Shown here: piece by piece, positions 15,485-22,684 of the stretch
Numbering within the stretch: position 1 is the stretch's first letter
Layout of the letters: every line of letters begins with the position of its first letter
Virus record (IMG/VR): IMGVR_UViG_3300030329_002264
Span: 1 to 43,945 of that record
DNA length: 43,945 bases
From: a virus
Reading direction: 5' to 3' (one strand)
Translations under genes and position numbers: made by a program
The notes under the pieces: generated by a model
What the model saw: the letters and a program-made list of their open reading frames with translations, nothing else
Told to the model about the DNA's origin: nothing
The model's database searches: none

Positions 15485-15810
15485 GTAAAAAATTACAGAA
15501 AGATAGTAAACTTGACCCTTATGATTTTGATGGCGATGGTATAGTAACAGATGACGAAATTGATAAAGCAAAAGAAATTAGAGAATTTGAGGATATGTCT
15601 AGGAAACACCTAGCACAACTTCGTATGGCGAGGTACAGCTTAATAGGCATGGGAGTTTTTACGGTTATGTTGTTTATGCCGTTTATTCCAGATGAGCGTA
15701 TAGAATTATTGACAGATGTTAGTGATTTATTTTATATTACAGGAGCAGGTTTAGTCGGAGCTTACATGGGTGTATCGGCATGGATGTCTAAAAATGGGAA
15801 TGGTAAATGA
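15481..15810 (+). CDS. EF-hand membrane protein, holin-like
   Basis: The start overlaps the lipoprotein stop (ATGA). Residues 15-26 are a canonical EF-hand loop (DFDGDGIVTDDE) with Asp at positions 1, 3 and 5, Gly at 6 and Glu at 12. A charged helix follows (KAKEIREFEDMSRKHLAQLR), then two hydrophobic spans at about 50-68 (YSLIGMGVFTVMLFMPFI) and 83-102 (LFYITGAGLVGAYMGVSAW). Total length is 109 residues. I recall related EF-hand/two-span proteins in marine phages without proven function. Being directly before the 3TM holin suggests a role in lysis or in membrane passage, possibly calcium-dependent. It overlaps the next start by four bases. Confidence 0.75.
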   Translation: MSKKLQKDSKLDPYDFDGDGIVTDDEIDKAKEIREFEDMSRKHLAQLRMARYSLIGMGVFTVMLFMPFIPDERIELLTDVSDLFYITGAGLVGAYMGVSAWMSKNGNGK

Positions 15811-16169
15811 TAGGTACATTATTTTCATCAGTAACTTCTTTAGCTTCTTCGTATTTAGAAGGTAAGACCGCCATACAAAAGGCTGAAGCTACTATACGTA
15901 TGAAAGAAGCAACAGGCGAGATTGATTGGGATCTTGCTGCCATGCGAGCATCACAGTCCTCATGGAAGGACGAATGGTTGACCCTGCTTTTTAGTATTCC
16001 TCTTGTGCTTAGTTTTTGTGGGGAGTGGGGCCGAGGTATTGTATCTGATGGGTTTGAGGCCCTTGCGGGTATGCCCCAGTGGTATCAGATCGCTTTAGGA
16101 GCTATCGTAAGTGCGAGCTTCGCCACACGATCGGCAAGTAAACTTTTTAATATGAGGAAAAAGAAATAA
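15807..16169 (+). CDS. Holin, 3TM (gene-transfer-agent release) type
   Basis: The start overlaps the previous stop (ATGA). The product has 120 residues: an N-terminal amphipathic segment (MIGTLFSSVTSLASSYLEGK), a charged middle ending MRASQSSWKDEWLTLLFSIP, and hydrophobic spans at about 57-74 and 93-110, ending in a basic KKK tail. The WKDEW motif before a Pro-containing span is characteristic of the GTA_holin_3TM family (PF11351), as I recall it. Such holins permeabilise the inner membrane and let the endolysin out; the muramidase lies one gene downstream. Bases 16021-16140 are more GC-rich than neighbouring genes. Confidence 0.75.
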   Translation: MIGTLFSSVTSLASSYLEGKTAIQKAEATIRMKEATGEIDWDLAAMRASQSSWKDEWLTLLFSIPLVLSFCGEWGRGIVSDGFEALAGMPQWYQIALGAIVSASFATRSASKLFNMRKKK

Positions 16170-16525
16170 TGAGTACAGATCACGGAAAAAAGAAAAATAA
16201 ACCTTCAGTTAAAGTTAGAACACCTTTAAGAAAACCAAAGATCACTCAAAGTGCAAAAACAACTGTTTCAGATGCTCAGAAGAAAAGGCAAACAAAATAT
16301 TATGGTTCTTCGAAAAAAACAACTATAACAGATACGCAGAAAAGAGGACAGGTATCTCCACGATATAATTTGTTTGAAGGCAGAAGATTACCAAAAACAC
16401 CAACAAAAAAGAGTAGAAAAAACTCAATGCCTAGCACAACACCTAGCAAAAACTATATAATAAAACCGTTGTACATTCTCCCAAAAGGCGGCAAAACAAA
16501 AAAGAATAAAATAGTAGAGGCATAA
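16169..16525 (+). CDS. Small, very basic disordered protein with internal repeats
   Basis: The 118-residue product overlaps the previous stop by one base (TAATG). It is dominated by Lys, Arg, Thr and Pro, with almost no hydrophobic core. Two 12-residue units repeat: KTTVSDAQKKRQ (residues 30-41) and KTTITDTQKRGQ (50-61), and a third basic part follows (KKSRKNSMPSTTPSKN). No family is recognised. Such composition fits binding to nucleic acid or to an acidic surface such as a membrane or cell wall, but no evidence points to one of these. It is placed between holin and endolysin. Confidence 0.6.
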   Translation: MSTDHGKKKNKPSVKVRTPLRKPKITQSAKTTVSDAQKKRQTKYYGSSKKTTITDTQKRGQVSPRYNLFEGRRLPKTPTKKSRKNSMPSTTPSKNYIIKPLYILPKGGKTKKNKIVEA

Positions 16526-16527
16526 AA

Positions 16528-17031
16528 ATGAAAGAAAATTTTGATAAATGCTTAGAAATGTTATTACACCACGAAGGGGGGTATGTTAACCACCCTGAAG
16601 ATCCAGGCGGTGAAACTAATCTAGGCGTTACTAAACGTGTTTACGAAGAATGGGGCGGCACTAAAGATATGAAAGCGCTAACCGTAGAAGATGTTGCACC
16701 CATATATAAGAAAAAATATTGGGATATAGTTAAAGGAGATGAACTTCCTAGTGGTCTTGATTGGGCAGTTTTTGACTGGGCTGTTAACAGCGGTACAGGT
16801 AGAGCTGCTAAAGCAGTGCAAAAAGTATGCGGTGCAGAACAAGACGGAGCTATCGGACCTAAAACGTTAGCCTTAGTAAATGGGCAAGATACATCATATA
16901 TGATAGAACAATTTGGCAAAATACGCCAAGAATTCTACGAAGGTTTGTCAACTTTTAAAACATTTGGTAGGGGTTGGACTAGAAGAAACAGTGAGACAAC
17001 TACTAAAGCAACAGAAATGGCTAGAGTTTAA
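16528..17031 (+). CDS. GH108 N-acetylmuramidase endolysin
   Basis: The 167-residue product carries the GH108 muramidase signature near its start: HHEGGYVNHPEDPGGETNLG, with Glu16 as the expected catalytic acid, then the conserved Gly/Val/Thr (GVTKRVYEEWGG). The second half (DWAVNSGTGRAAKAVQKVCG, DGAIGPKTLALVN) matches the peptidoglycan-binding domain paired with this family. An AGAGG site precedes ATG 16528. The enzyme would cleave the glycan strand of the cell wall after the holin opens the membrane. No signal peptide or N-terminal span is seen, so export depends on the holin. The next gene abuts its stop. Confidence 0.9.
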   Translation: MKENFDKCLEMLLHHEGGYVNHPEDPGGETNLGVTKRVYEEWGGTKDMKALTVEDVAPIYKKKYWDIVKGDELPSGLDWAVFDWAVNSGTGRAAKAVQKVCGAEQDGAIGPKTLALVNGQDTSYMIEQFGKIRQEFYEGLSTFKTFGRGWTRRNSETTTKATEMARV

Positions 17032-19425
17032 ATGGCATCAGTTAAATTACTAAAGTTTTTAGGGGAAGCCCCCCGTATAGCTTCTGAGTTATTACCTGAC
17101 GGAGCTGCACAAACTGCTTATAATACTAAACTTTATTCAGGTGACCTAATGCCCTATGCTAAGCCTTGTGTAGACAGTACTGTAGGGCGTACAGGACAAA
17201 TAAAAACTATATTTCCTTTAACTGATCCTTCTGATAATTCAGTAAAATGGCTTTCTTGGGCTACAGATGTTGACGTTATACGTGCCTCTCTTGGGGATGT
17301 GTTTATTAATGACGAGCAAAGATTTTACTACACAGGCGATGGAGCCCCTAAAGTATCTACTTTTGCTCTAGCTACCGCAGGCTCTGCTCCTTATCCTAAT
17401 GATGGTGGCTATTATCAACTTGGGTTACCTTTACCTTCAGTAAAACCCACAACATCTGTAGCTGCTTTTTCTACTCTTACTACTGCTAGTTTTGCTAGAG
17501 ATGCAGCTAATACTGCTACAGTAATTACTACTGCCCCACACGGTTTAAAAAGTGGTAATATTGTATCTATCCATAGTTTTACAGGTACAGCTCCTGAAAC
17601 TTTTAATGCTACTAATACCACTATAACTGTCATAAACAGCACAACTTTTAGTTATTTTAATACAGGAGATACCGTAACAACCACTGCAGATACCAATGGT
17701 AGAGTAGATCTTGCAGGAACAACCCAAACTAGGAATTATCTTTACACTTGGATTACTCCTTGGGATGAGGAGTCTATAGGTTCTTCTCCTTCAGAAGCTG
17801 ATTTTATTAAAGAAGGACAAGCTGTAACTCTTACTAATCTTCCCCAAACAAAACCAGCTGAACCTACATATAATTTTATTAGAGGCTTACGTGTCTATAG
17901 AACTATACCTACTGCATCGGGTACTGCTTACTATAAAATAAAAGATTTGTGGTTTCCTGTCTCTGTTGCTTCTGTTGCACGTGCTTCTAATACTGCTACT
18001 TTGGTTTTTTCAGATGACCATAATTTTAACATAGGTGATAGGATTAAAGTAGCTGGGTGCACTGATACTAGCTTTAATGTTACAGATGCAGTTATTGTTT
18101 CTGTACCCAGTCCTACTTCTATAACTTATGCGAATAATGGTTCTGATAAAGTCACTACTGCAGATACTTCGGGTAAAGGGTATCACGATGTTGCTGAAAC
18201 TTTAACTGATACTGCTCGGTACTGGGGAGATCCATCTTTAGGTAACCCATTTTATTTTGTTGATGATTTTTTATACTCTAACCTTAATACTATATTAGCA
18301 AGTAGTGACAATGATGCACCTCCTGATAATATGCAGGGTTTATCTCTTGCTGCTAACGGTATATATGTAGGATTTTTTGGTAACCAAATTTGTTTTTCTC
18401 TGCCATTTAAGCCTTATGCATGGCCTATTAAATACAGACTTACAGCAGAGTATAACATAGTAGCTATAGCCGTTTCTTCTGGATTTATATTAGTATTGAC
18501 AGAAGAGTACGCCTATCAGATTACAGGTAGTACACCTGAGAATATGGATATATCCAGAATTGATACTCCCTATCCCTGCTTATCTGCTGCTTCTGTTGTT
18601 AATATGGGGTTTGGTGTAATGTATTCTACCTACGCAGGTTTGGCAGTATATAACCCAGCATCAGGATTGTCACTAGTAACTAAATTTGTGCACGACTGGG
18701 ATACATGGGGTTCTGCGTTAAACCCAGCTACTATCGTAGGAGCTTATTATAATGGGAAATACTTTGGGTCTCATTCTGGCGGGTCTTTTATATTTGAACA
18801 AGACGAACAAATAGGCGGGTATTTCACTAAAATTGATTATAAGTTTACAGCAGCGTATACTGAACCACACAGTAATAGATTTTATTTTGTTTCAGGTGAC
18901 CAAGGAACTTTATATGAGTGGGATAAAATTACAGAGCCTCTTGCTCCTCTTGAATGGAGGTCCAAAGTACTTACCCTTAAAGACTATTTAAATTTTGGTG
19001 CAGCTAGAGTTATTGCAGATTATACTCCAACTGCACAGTCTACTACTAATTTAATCGCTGCTAATGATGCAGTTCCTACTACAAACGAGACTGTATGGAC
19101 ACAGAATACTCAGCTTGCTACTATTAACGGCCCAACTTGGAACAGCAACAATAATAGTGTAGCCGAGCTTGGCACTTTAAATTCTGCCCCCCTTAATGAA
19201 GATAATATTGCTGCTTACCTTCAGGTTATTCCTACTGCATTACCTGTAACGTTTCGACTTTGGGTTAACAAAGTGTTAACTTATGAAAGTACTATAACAT
19301 CAGACGCAATATTTAGGTTGCCTACTGGGTATAGAAGTGATACATTTGAAGTTGGAGTAACTGGGTCAGCCAGGATACGAAGTATACACTTAGGTGAAAC
19401 TCCTTATGGATTGAGGGCATCATAA
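17032..19425 (+). CDS. Tail nozzle protein (tail tubular protein B-like), with two inserted beta domains
   Basis: The 797-residue product starts immediately after the endolysin stop. It opens MASVKLLKFLGEAPRIASEL and PYAKPCV, and has a propeller-like series of WLSWATDVDV, FYYTGDGAPKV, AYYNGKYFGSHSG and RFYFVSGDQGTLYEW repeats typical of the nozzle of short-tailed phages. Two related inserts stand out at about residues 152-228 (NTATVITTAPHGLKSGNIVS) and 312-390 (NTATLVFSDDHNFNIGDRIK), both ending in VTTADTNG-like turns. The gene is separated from the neck genes by fibres and lysis genes. Attribution is by architecture; the distal fibre domain is not identified. Confidence 0.72.
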   Translation: MASVKLLKFLGEAPRIASELLPDGAAQTAYNTKLYSGDLMPYAKPCVDSTVGRTGQIKTIFPLTDPSDNSVKWLSWATDVDVIRASLGDVFINDEQRFYYTGDGAPKVSTFALATAGSAPYPNDGGYYQLGLPLPSVKPTTSVAAFSTLTTASFARDAANTATVITTAPHGLKSGNIVSIHSFTGTAPETFNATNTTITVINSTTFSYFNTGDTVTTTADTNGRVDLAGTTQTRNYLYTWITPWDEESIGSSPSEADFIKEGQAVTLTNLPQTKPAEPTYNFIRGLRVYRTIPTASGTAYYKIKDLWFPVSVASVARASNTATLVFSDDHNFNIGDRIKVAGCTDTSFNVTDAVIVSVPSPTSITYANNGSDKVTTADTSGKGYHDVAETLTDTARYWGDPSLGNPFYFVDDFLYSNLNTILASSDNDAPPDNMQGLSLAANGIYVGFFGNQICFSLPFKPYAWPIKYRLTAEYNIVAIAVSSGFILVLTEEYAYQITGSTPENMDISRIDTPYPCLSAASVVNMGFGVMYSTYAGLAVYNPASGLSLVTKFVHDWDTWGSALNPATIVGAYYNGKYFGSHSGGSFIFEQDEQIGGYFTKIDYKFTAAYTEPHSNRFYFVSGDQGTLYEWDKITEPLAPLEWRSKVLTLKDYLNFGAARVIADYTPTAQSTTNLIAANDAVPTTNETVWTQNTQLATINGPTWNSNNNSVAELGTLNSAPLNEDNIAAYLQVIPTALPVTFRLWVNKVLTYESTITSDAIFRLPTGYRSDTFEVGVTGSARIRSIHLGETPYGLRAS

Positions 19426-19784
19426 TGGCTACGCGATATACTTCTATACCTGCAGTACCCCAAGGACAACTCTCAGGAGCAGCTACTATAGTACTAATTA
19501 GTGCATTAAAGGAGAACGTAGAATTGTTAACTGCACAACGAGGTGAGTCAGATTTTGCTAGTAAAGCAATAGCTATAGATCAAGTCAAAGTTGATTTTTT
19601 AGACGCTCAAAATATGCAGCAAGTATCTTCAGATGGTCTTGGTTTTACGATTAGTGGTAATAAAGTTGCTAACTTTGATGATTATATAGAACTGATACAA
19701 GATGTTCAGACTTTAGCAAATGATTTACGAGAGACACGAGATAGATTAAATTTATTAATAGCGCAGCTGCAGTTAAAAGCATAG
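19425..19784 (+). CDS. Small tail-region structural protein with C-terminal helices
   Basis: The 119-residue product overlaps the nozzle stop (TAATG). It begins MATRYTSIPAVPQGQLSGAA, with a helical segment (LISALKENVELLTAQRG), a beta region around residue 70, and a C-terminal coiled-coil candidate (YIELIQDVQTLANDLRETRD). It is conserved in place among nozzle and ejection genes, but I do not recognise a named family. It may be a tail trimer protein such as a needle or plug, judging from the helical end. Confidence in gene reality is high, in function low. Confidence 0.6.
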   Translation: MATRYTSIPAVPQGQLSGAATIVLISALKENVELLTAQRGESDFASKAIAIDQVKVDFLDAQNMQQVSSDGLGFTISGNKVANFDDYIELIQDVQTLANDLRETRDRLNLLIAQLQLKA

Positions 19785-19794
19785 GAGAAGTAGT

Positions 19795-20889
19795 ATGAAA
19801 TACGTACCAAAAAGAAGAAAAGGTGGTTTTGCTAAAAGAAGAAGTTCTTTTGGAGGAACATCTGGAAAGACAGGATTAAATGTAGGTTTAGGTGTAAGCC
19901 AAGGAAGCGGGGCTACCAAATCCCCTATAACTCCTTCTACAGGTACTACAGTAACTCCAGGATCTTCTATAGCACTTGCATCTGCTGATACACCCAGCAC
20001 TGGGATTACTTACTCCAGCGCAGGAACTCAAGATCCTATAGGTGTTCAAGCTCCCGATTTAGCACTCACTACTTCTGGTCAACCTTCAACAGACCTTCCT
20101 CCTATGCTAGAAGCACTTATACAAGGCTCTAACCTTCCTCAGATAAATGATGCAACATTAGCTAATATAAATACAGGTATAGGTAGATCTAATATAAATA
20201 CTCCAGCGTTAAATTTTAGAATGCAGCCTGGGTCATGGGGTTATACACCTATGGTTGGTAGGTTTGAAGAGGGAGGCATGGTTGGCCCAGGTGGTGTACC
20301 GATACAAGAAGGACAACCTGTTGCTGGTAGTATGCCTATGCCTCAACCAGGCGGGGGAACGCCAACTCTTTCTCCAGAAGAAATGGAAGGAGCAATAGCC
20401 CAGACAGTACAAAGAAATCCTCAGGCAATACAACAGTTAGCTTCACAAATGCAATCTGCTATTGCTAGTGGCGAGCTTAATGCAGACCAAGTTAATATGG
20501 GTCTTCAGTTATGCCAATCAGCGTTACAAGATCCTAGTCTTTACCCACAATTAAGACAATATGCGGTTCAACAAGGGTTAGCTGAAGAAGATGAATTACC
20601 TATGGAATATGACCAAGGGCTTATATTTGTTTTGATTCTAGGTTGCAGGCTTGCCTTAGGACAACCTGTTCCTGGTTTACAAGCACCAGTTGCTGCGGGC
20701 CCTACAGAGCTACCAAGTATGGCATCAGGTGGGGCGTTACCTGAGCGTAGCCCTAATCCTGGAGGCGGTATACCTATAATGGCCCATGAAGGTGAATATG
20801 TTATTCCACAAGAAGTTGTAAAAGCTAAAGGCACAGATTTTTTCGATCAAATGGTACAGAAATACAATGGCTCAAATAAATCAATCTAA
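19795..20889 (+). CDS. Virion structural protein with basic N-terminus and conserved EYVIP motif
   Basis: A GGAGAAGTAGT site precedes ATG 19795. The 364-residue product starts with a basic stretch (MKYVPKRRKGGFAKRRSS), has a Pro/Gly/Ser/Thr-rich middle, then a helical Gln-rich part (SPEEMEGAIAQTVQRNPQAI). The C-terminus has GGGIPIMAHEGEYVIPQEVV, then KGTDFFDQMVQKY, a pattern I know from many marine phage structural proteins and tape-measure ends. The middle carries a hydrophobic patch (GLIFVLILGCRLALG) that looks unlike the rest, without proof of a frameshift. It is likely an inner virion or DNA-facing protein. It overlaps the following gene by 23 bases. Confidence 0.6.
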   Translation: MKYVPKRRKGGFAKRRSSFGGTSGKTGLNVGLGVSQGSGATKSPITPSTGTTVTPGSSIALASADTPSTGITYSSAGTQDPIGVQAPDLALTTSGQPSTDLPPMLEALIQGSNLPQINDATLANINTGIGRSNINTPALNFRMQPGSWGYTPMVGRFEEGGMVGPGGVPIQEGQPVAGSMPMPQPGGGTPTLSPEEMEGAIAQTVQRNPQAIQQLASQMQSAIASGELNADQVNMGLQLCQSALQDPSLYPQLRQYAVQQGLAEEDELPMEYDQGLIFVLILGCRLALGQPVPGLQAPVAAGPTELPSMASGGALPERSPNPGGGIPIMAHEGEYVIPQEVVKAKGTDFFDQMVQKYNGSNKSI

Positions 20890-21370
20890 CGTAGTAGAAT
20901 TTCCTCCAGAATCTTTTGAGCCATTGTTGCTCTCAACAAGGGAACAGTATGATAAATACTGGGCATACACTGTCCCACATATTGAAAAGTGTCTTAAGTC
21001 AACTACATACGGAGAACTAGACGCACAGCACATTTATGAACGCGGGCTTTCCGCCCAGAATTGGGTTATTATAGTAAAGTCAGATGCAGGGCCTGAACCT
21101 AAAGTAAAATTAGTTTTAGTGTTTGAACCTTTAGATTACCCAAACTTACCTGCTCTTAGCCTTGTTGTACTTGGTGGGTCAGACTTAAGAGATTTGTCTG
21201 ATAAATACTGGGATAAACTAAAAGGATGGGCGTATATGAACGGTGCTAGAGCTATTGAGGGATTAGTTGGAAACCCAGCTATGGAGCGAGTAATAAAGCG
21301 ACTCGGATTTAAACCAGTGTATACACAGATGAGATTAGATTTAACGGAGACTACAAATGACAAAAATTGA
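20867..21370 (+). CDS. GNAT-fold (acetyltransferase-like) protein, probable internal virion protein A
   Basis: The 167-residue product starts inside the end of the preceding gene. Its C-terminal half has the GNAT plan: a central strand (LPALSLVVLGGS), a helix (DLSDKYWDKLKGWAYMNGA), strand ARAIEGLVGN, helix PAMERVIKRLGFK and strand PVYTQMRLDL. The typical Q/R-x-x-G-x-G/A acetyl-CoA loop is not obvious, so it may be structural rather than catalytic. In gene order it stands where T7 has internal protein gp13, followed by membrane and transglycosylase proteins. Either it is carried in the head and ejected, or it modifies a virion or host protein; sequence alone cannot decide. Confidence 0.6.
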   Translation: MAQINQSNVVEFPPESFEPLLLSTREQYDKYWAYTVPHIEKCLKSTTYGELDAQHIYERGLSAQNWVIIVKSDAGPEPKVKLVLVFEPLDYPNLPALSLVVLGGSDLRDLSDKYWDKLKGWAYMNGARAIEGLVGNPAMERVIKRLGFKPVYTQMRLDLTETTNDKN

Positions 21371-22679
21371 TTTACTAAGTACAACTGCGTTAACTCCTGT
21401 TGTATATGAACCTTACACTCAACACGGTGGCAAAGTTAAAAGAGTTATAAGAACTGTAGCCCAAATTGTTATACCCTTTGTGGCAGCTCCTATTGCTGGG
21501 GCAATAGGTTTATCTGCAGCTATAGGCTCTACCCTTGCAGGTGCTGCAACAGGTGCAGTATTAGGCGGTGCATCAGCCGCATTAACAGGAGGAGACTGGA
21601 AAAAAGGTGCATTAATGGGGGGGCTTTCTGGAGGAGTCGCTGGCTACTTTAACCCAGGTACAACTACTACTGCAGCAGGAGTTAAGGTTGCTAATCAACC
21701 GTTCTCAGGTTCGATGTTTAGGCCTGGTGCAGGGTATTCACAAACAATGAGTACTGTTGGTAGCAATGTTACAAATGTAGGAGGCCAACTTGTAAATGCT
21801 AACACTGGAGTACCTTTAACTGCAGACCAGATAACTGCTTTTAATCAATCAGGTGCTTCAGTAATAGAGCCAGGGAGTTTTATATCTAACACTGGTGGTA
21901 ATATTGTTGCTACATCCCCTAGCGGAGCTACTGCTAACCTGTCAAACATACCAAAAGTCGGGGGAAGTGCTGCTACTGATGTAGTTACTGCAGGATTTAC
22001 AACACAAACTTTTAATGACATGAAGAATAGAATACTAAGTCCTGAAAATGCAGCTGATGTAGCTACGCAAATGGCAGTTAATGCTTTAGGTGCTACAATG
22101 GGCGTAGGTGATCCGACACCAGAGCAACAACAAATAATTGAGGAATCAAAGGCGAGACTTGAAGAACTTAAGACACAAGATAGAGCAGCTTATGATATGG
22201 CTATAGCCACTGCTAATAGATTTTTAACTGCTGCTAAACAATATGATCCGACTTATCTTGCAAGGCAAGGATGGATGACTGCTATGAACCAAGCTGCTGT
22301 CCAGAAACGTGATGCTTTGAGTAATATAAATCCAGCAAATGAGGCTCTACGTTCTGCAGAAGCAAGAAGATTTGATATAGCAGGAACTCAATCAGGTGCT
22401 TCAGCTTATGATAAAGGAACACTAATGGGGCTAAATACACAAAGTCAGTTATATAACCAAGCTGCAGCTGCTTATCCCAAAAGCGGTCTAACAGGTTATG
22501 ACCAAGCTCTAACAGGATTACGGAATACATATGCAGATATAAACAAAATACGTTCAGATGAGAAAAAAGCTTTTAACGAAATGTTTGGGGCATATTACTC
22601 TCCTAGAAAATATGCAGGTTTAAACCTGAATTTAGGTAATTCGGGGTTTTCTCTTACTAAAAATGCTCCAGCTGGATAA
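21357..22679 (+). CDS. Internal virion (ejection) protein with glycine-zipper membrane segment
   Basis: The 440-residue product overlaps the previous gene by 14 bases. Residues about 34-105 are hydrophobic and Ala/Gly-rich with small-residue spacing (IVIPFVAAPIAGAIGLSAA, GAATGAVLGGASAALTGG), typical of membrane-inserting phage proteins such as the T7 gp14 type. The C-terminal half is helical and charged (EQQQIIEESKARLEELKTQD, RSAEARRFDIAGTQSGAS). In T7-like phages the equivalent protein is stored in the head and makes an outer-membrane channel during DNA entry. That role is inferred from composition and from the gene order with the two large proteins that follow. Confidence 0.65.
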   Translation: MTKIDLLSTTALTPVVYEPYTQHGGKVKRVIRTVAQIVIPFVAAPIAGAIGLSAAIGSTLAGAATGAVLGGASAALTGGDWKKGALMGGLSGGVAGYFNPGTTTTAAGVKVANQPFSGSMFRPGAGYSQTMSTVGSNVTNVGGQLVNANTGVPLTADQITAFNQSGASVIEPGSFISNTGGNIVATSPSGATANLSNIPKVGGSAATDVVTAGFTTQTFNDMKNRILSPENAADVATQMAVNALGATMGVGDPTPEQQQIIEESKARLEELKTQDRAAYDMAIATANRFLTAAKQYDPTYLARQGWMTAMNQAAVQKRDALSNINPANEALRSAEARRFDIAGTQSGASAYDKGTLMGLNTQSQLYNQAAAAYPKSGLTGYDQALTGLRNTYADINKIRSDEKKAFNEMFGAYYSPRKYAGLNLNLGNSGFSLTKNAPAG

Positions 22680-22684
22680 ATAAA

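Noticed and set aside
20580-20680. Frameshift in the structural protein gene around a hydrophobic patch
   Set aside because: The frame continues into the conserved EYVIP C-terminus and no alternative frame joins the two parts better, so there is no evidence for an error.
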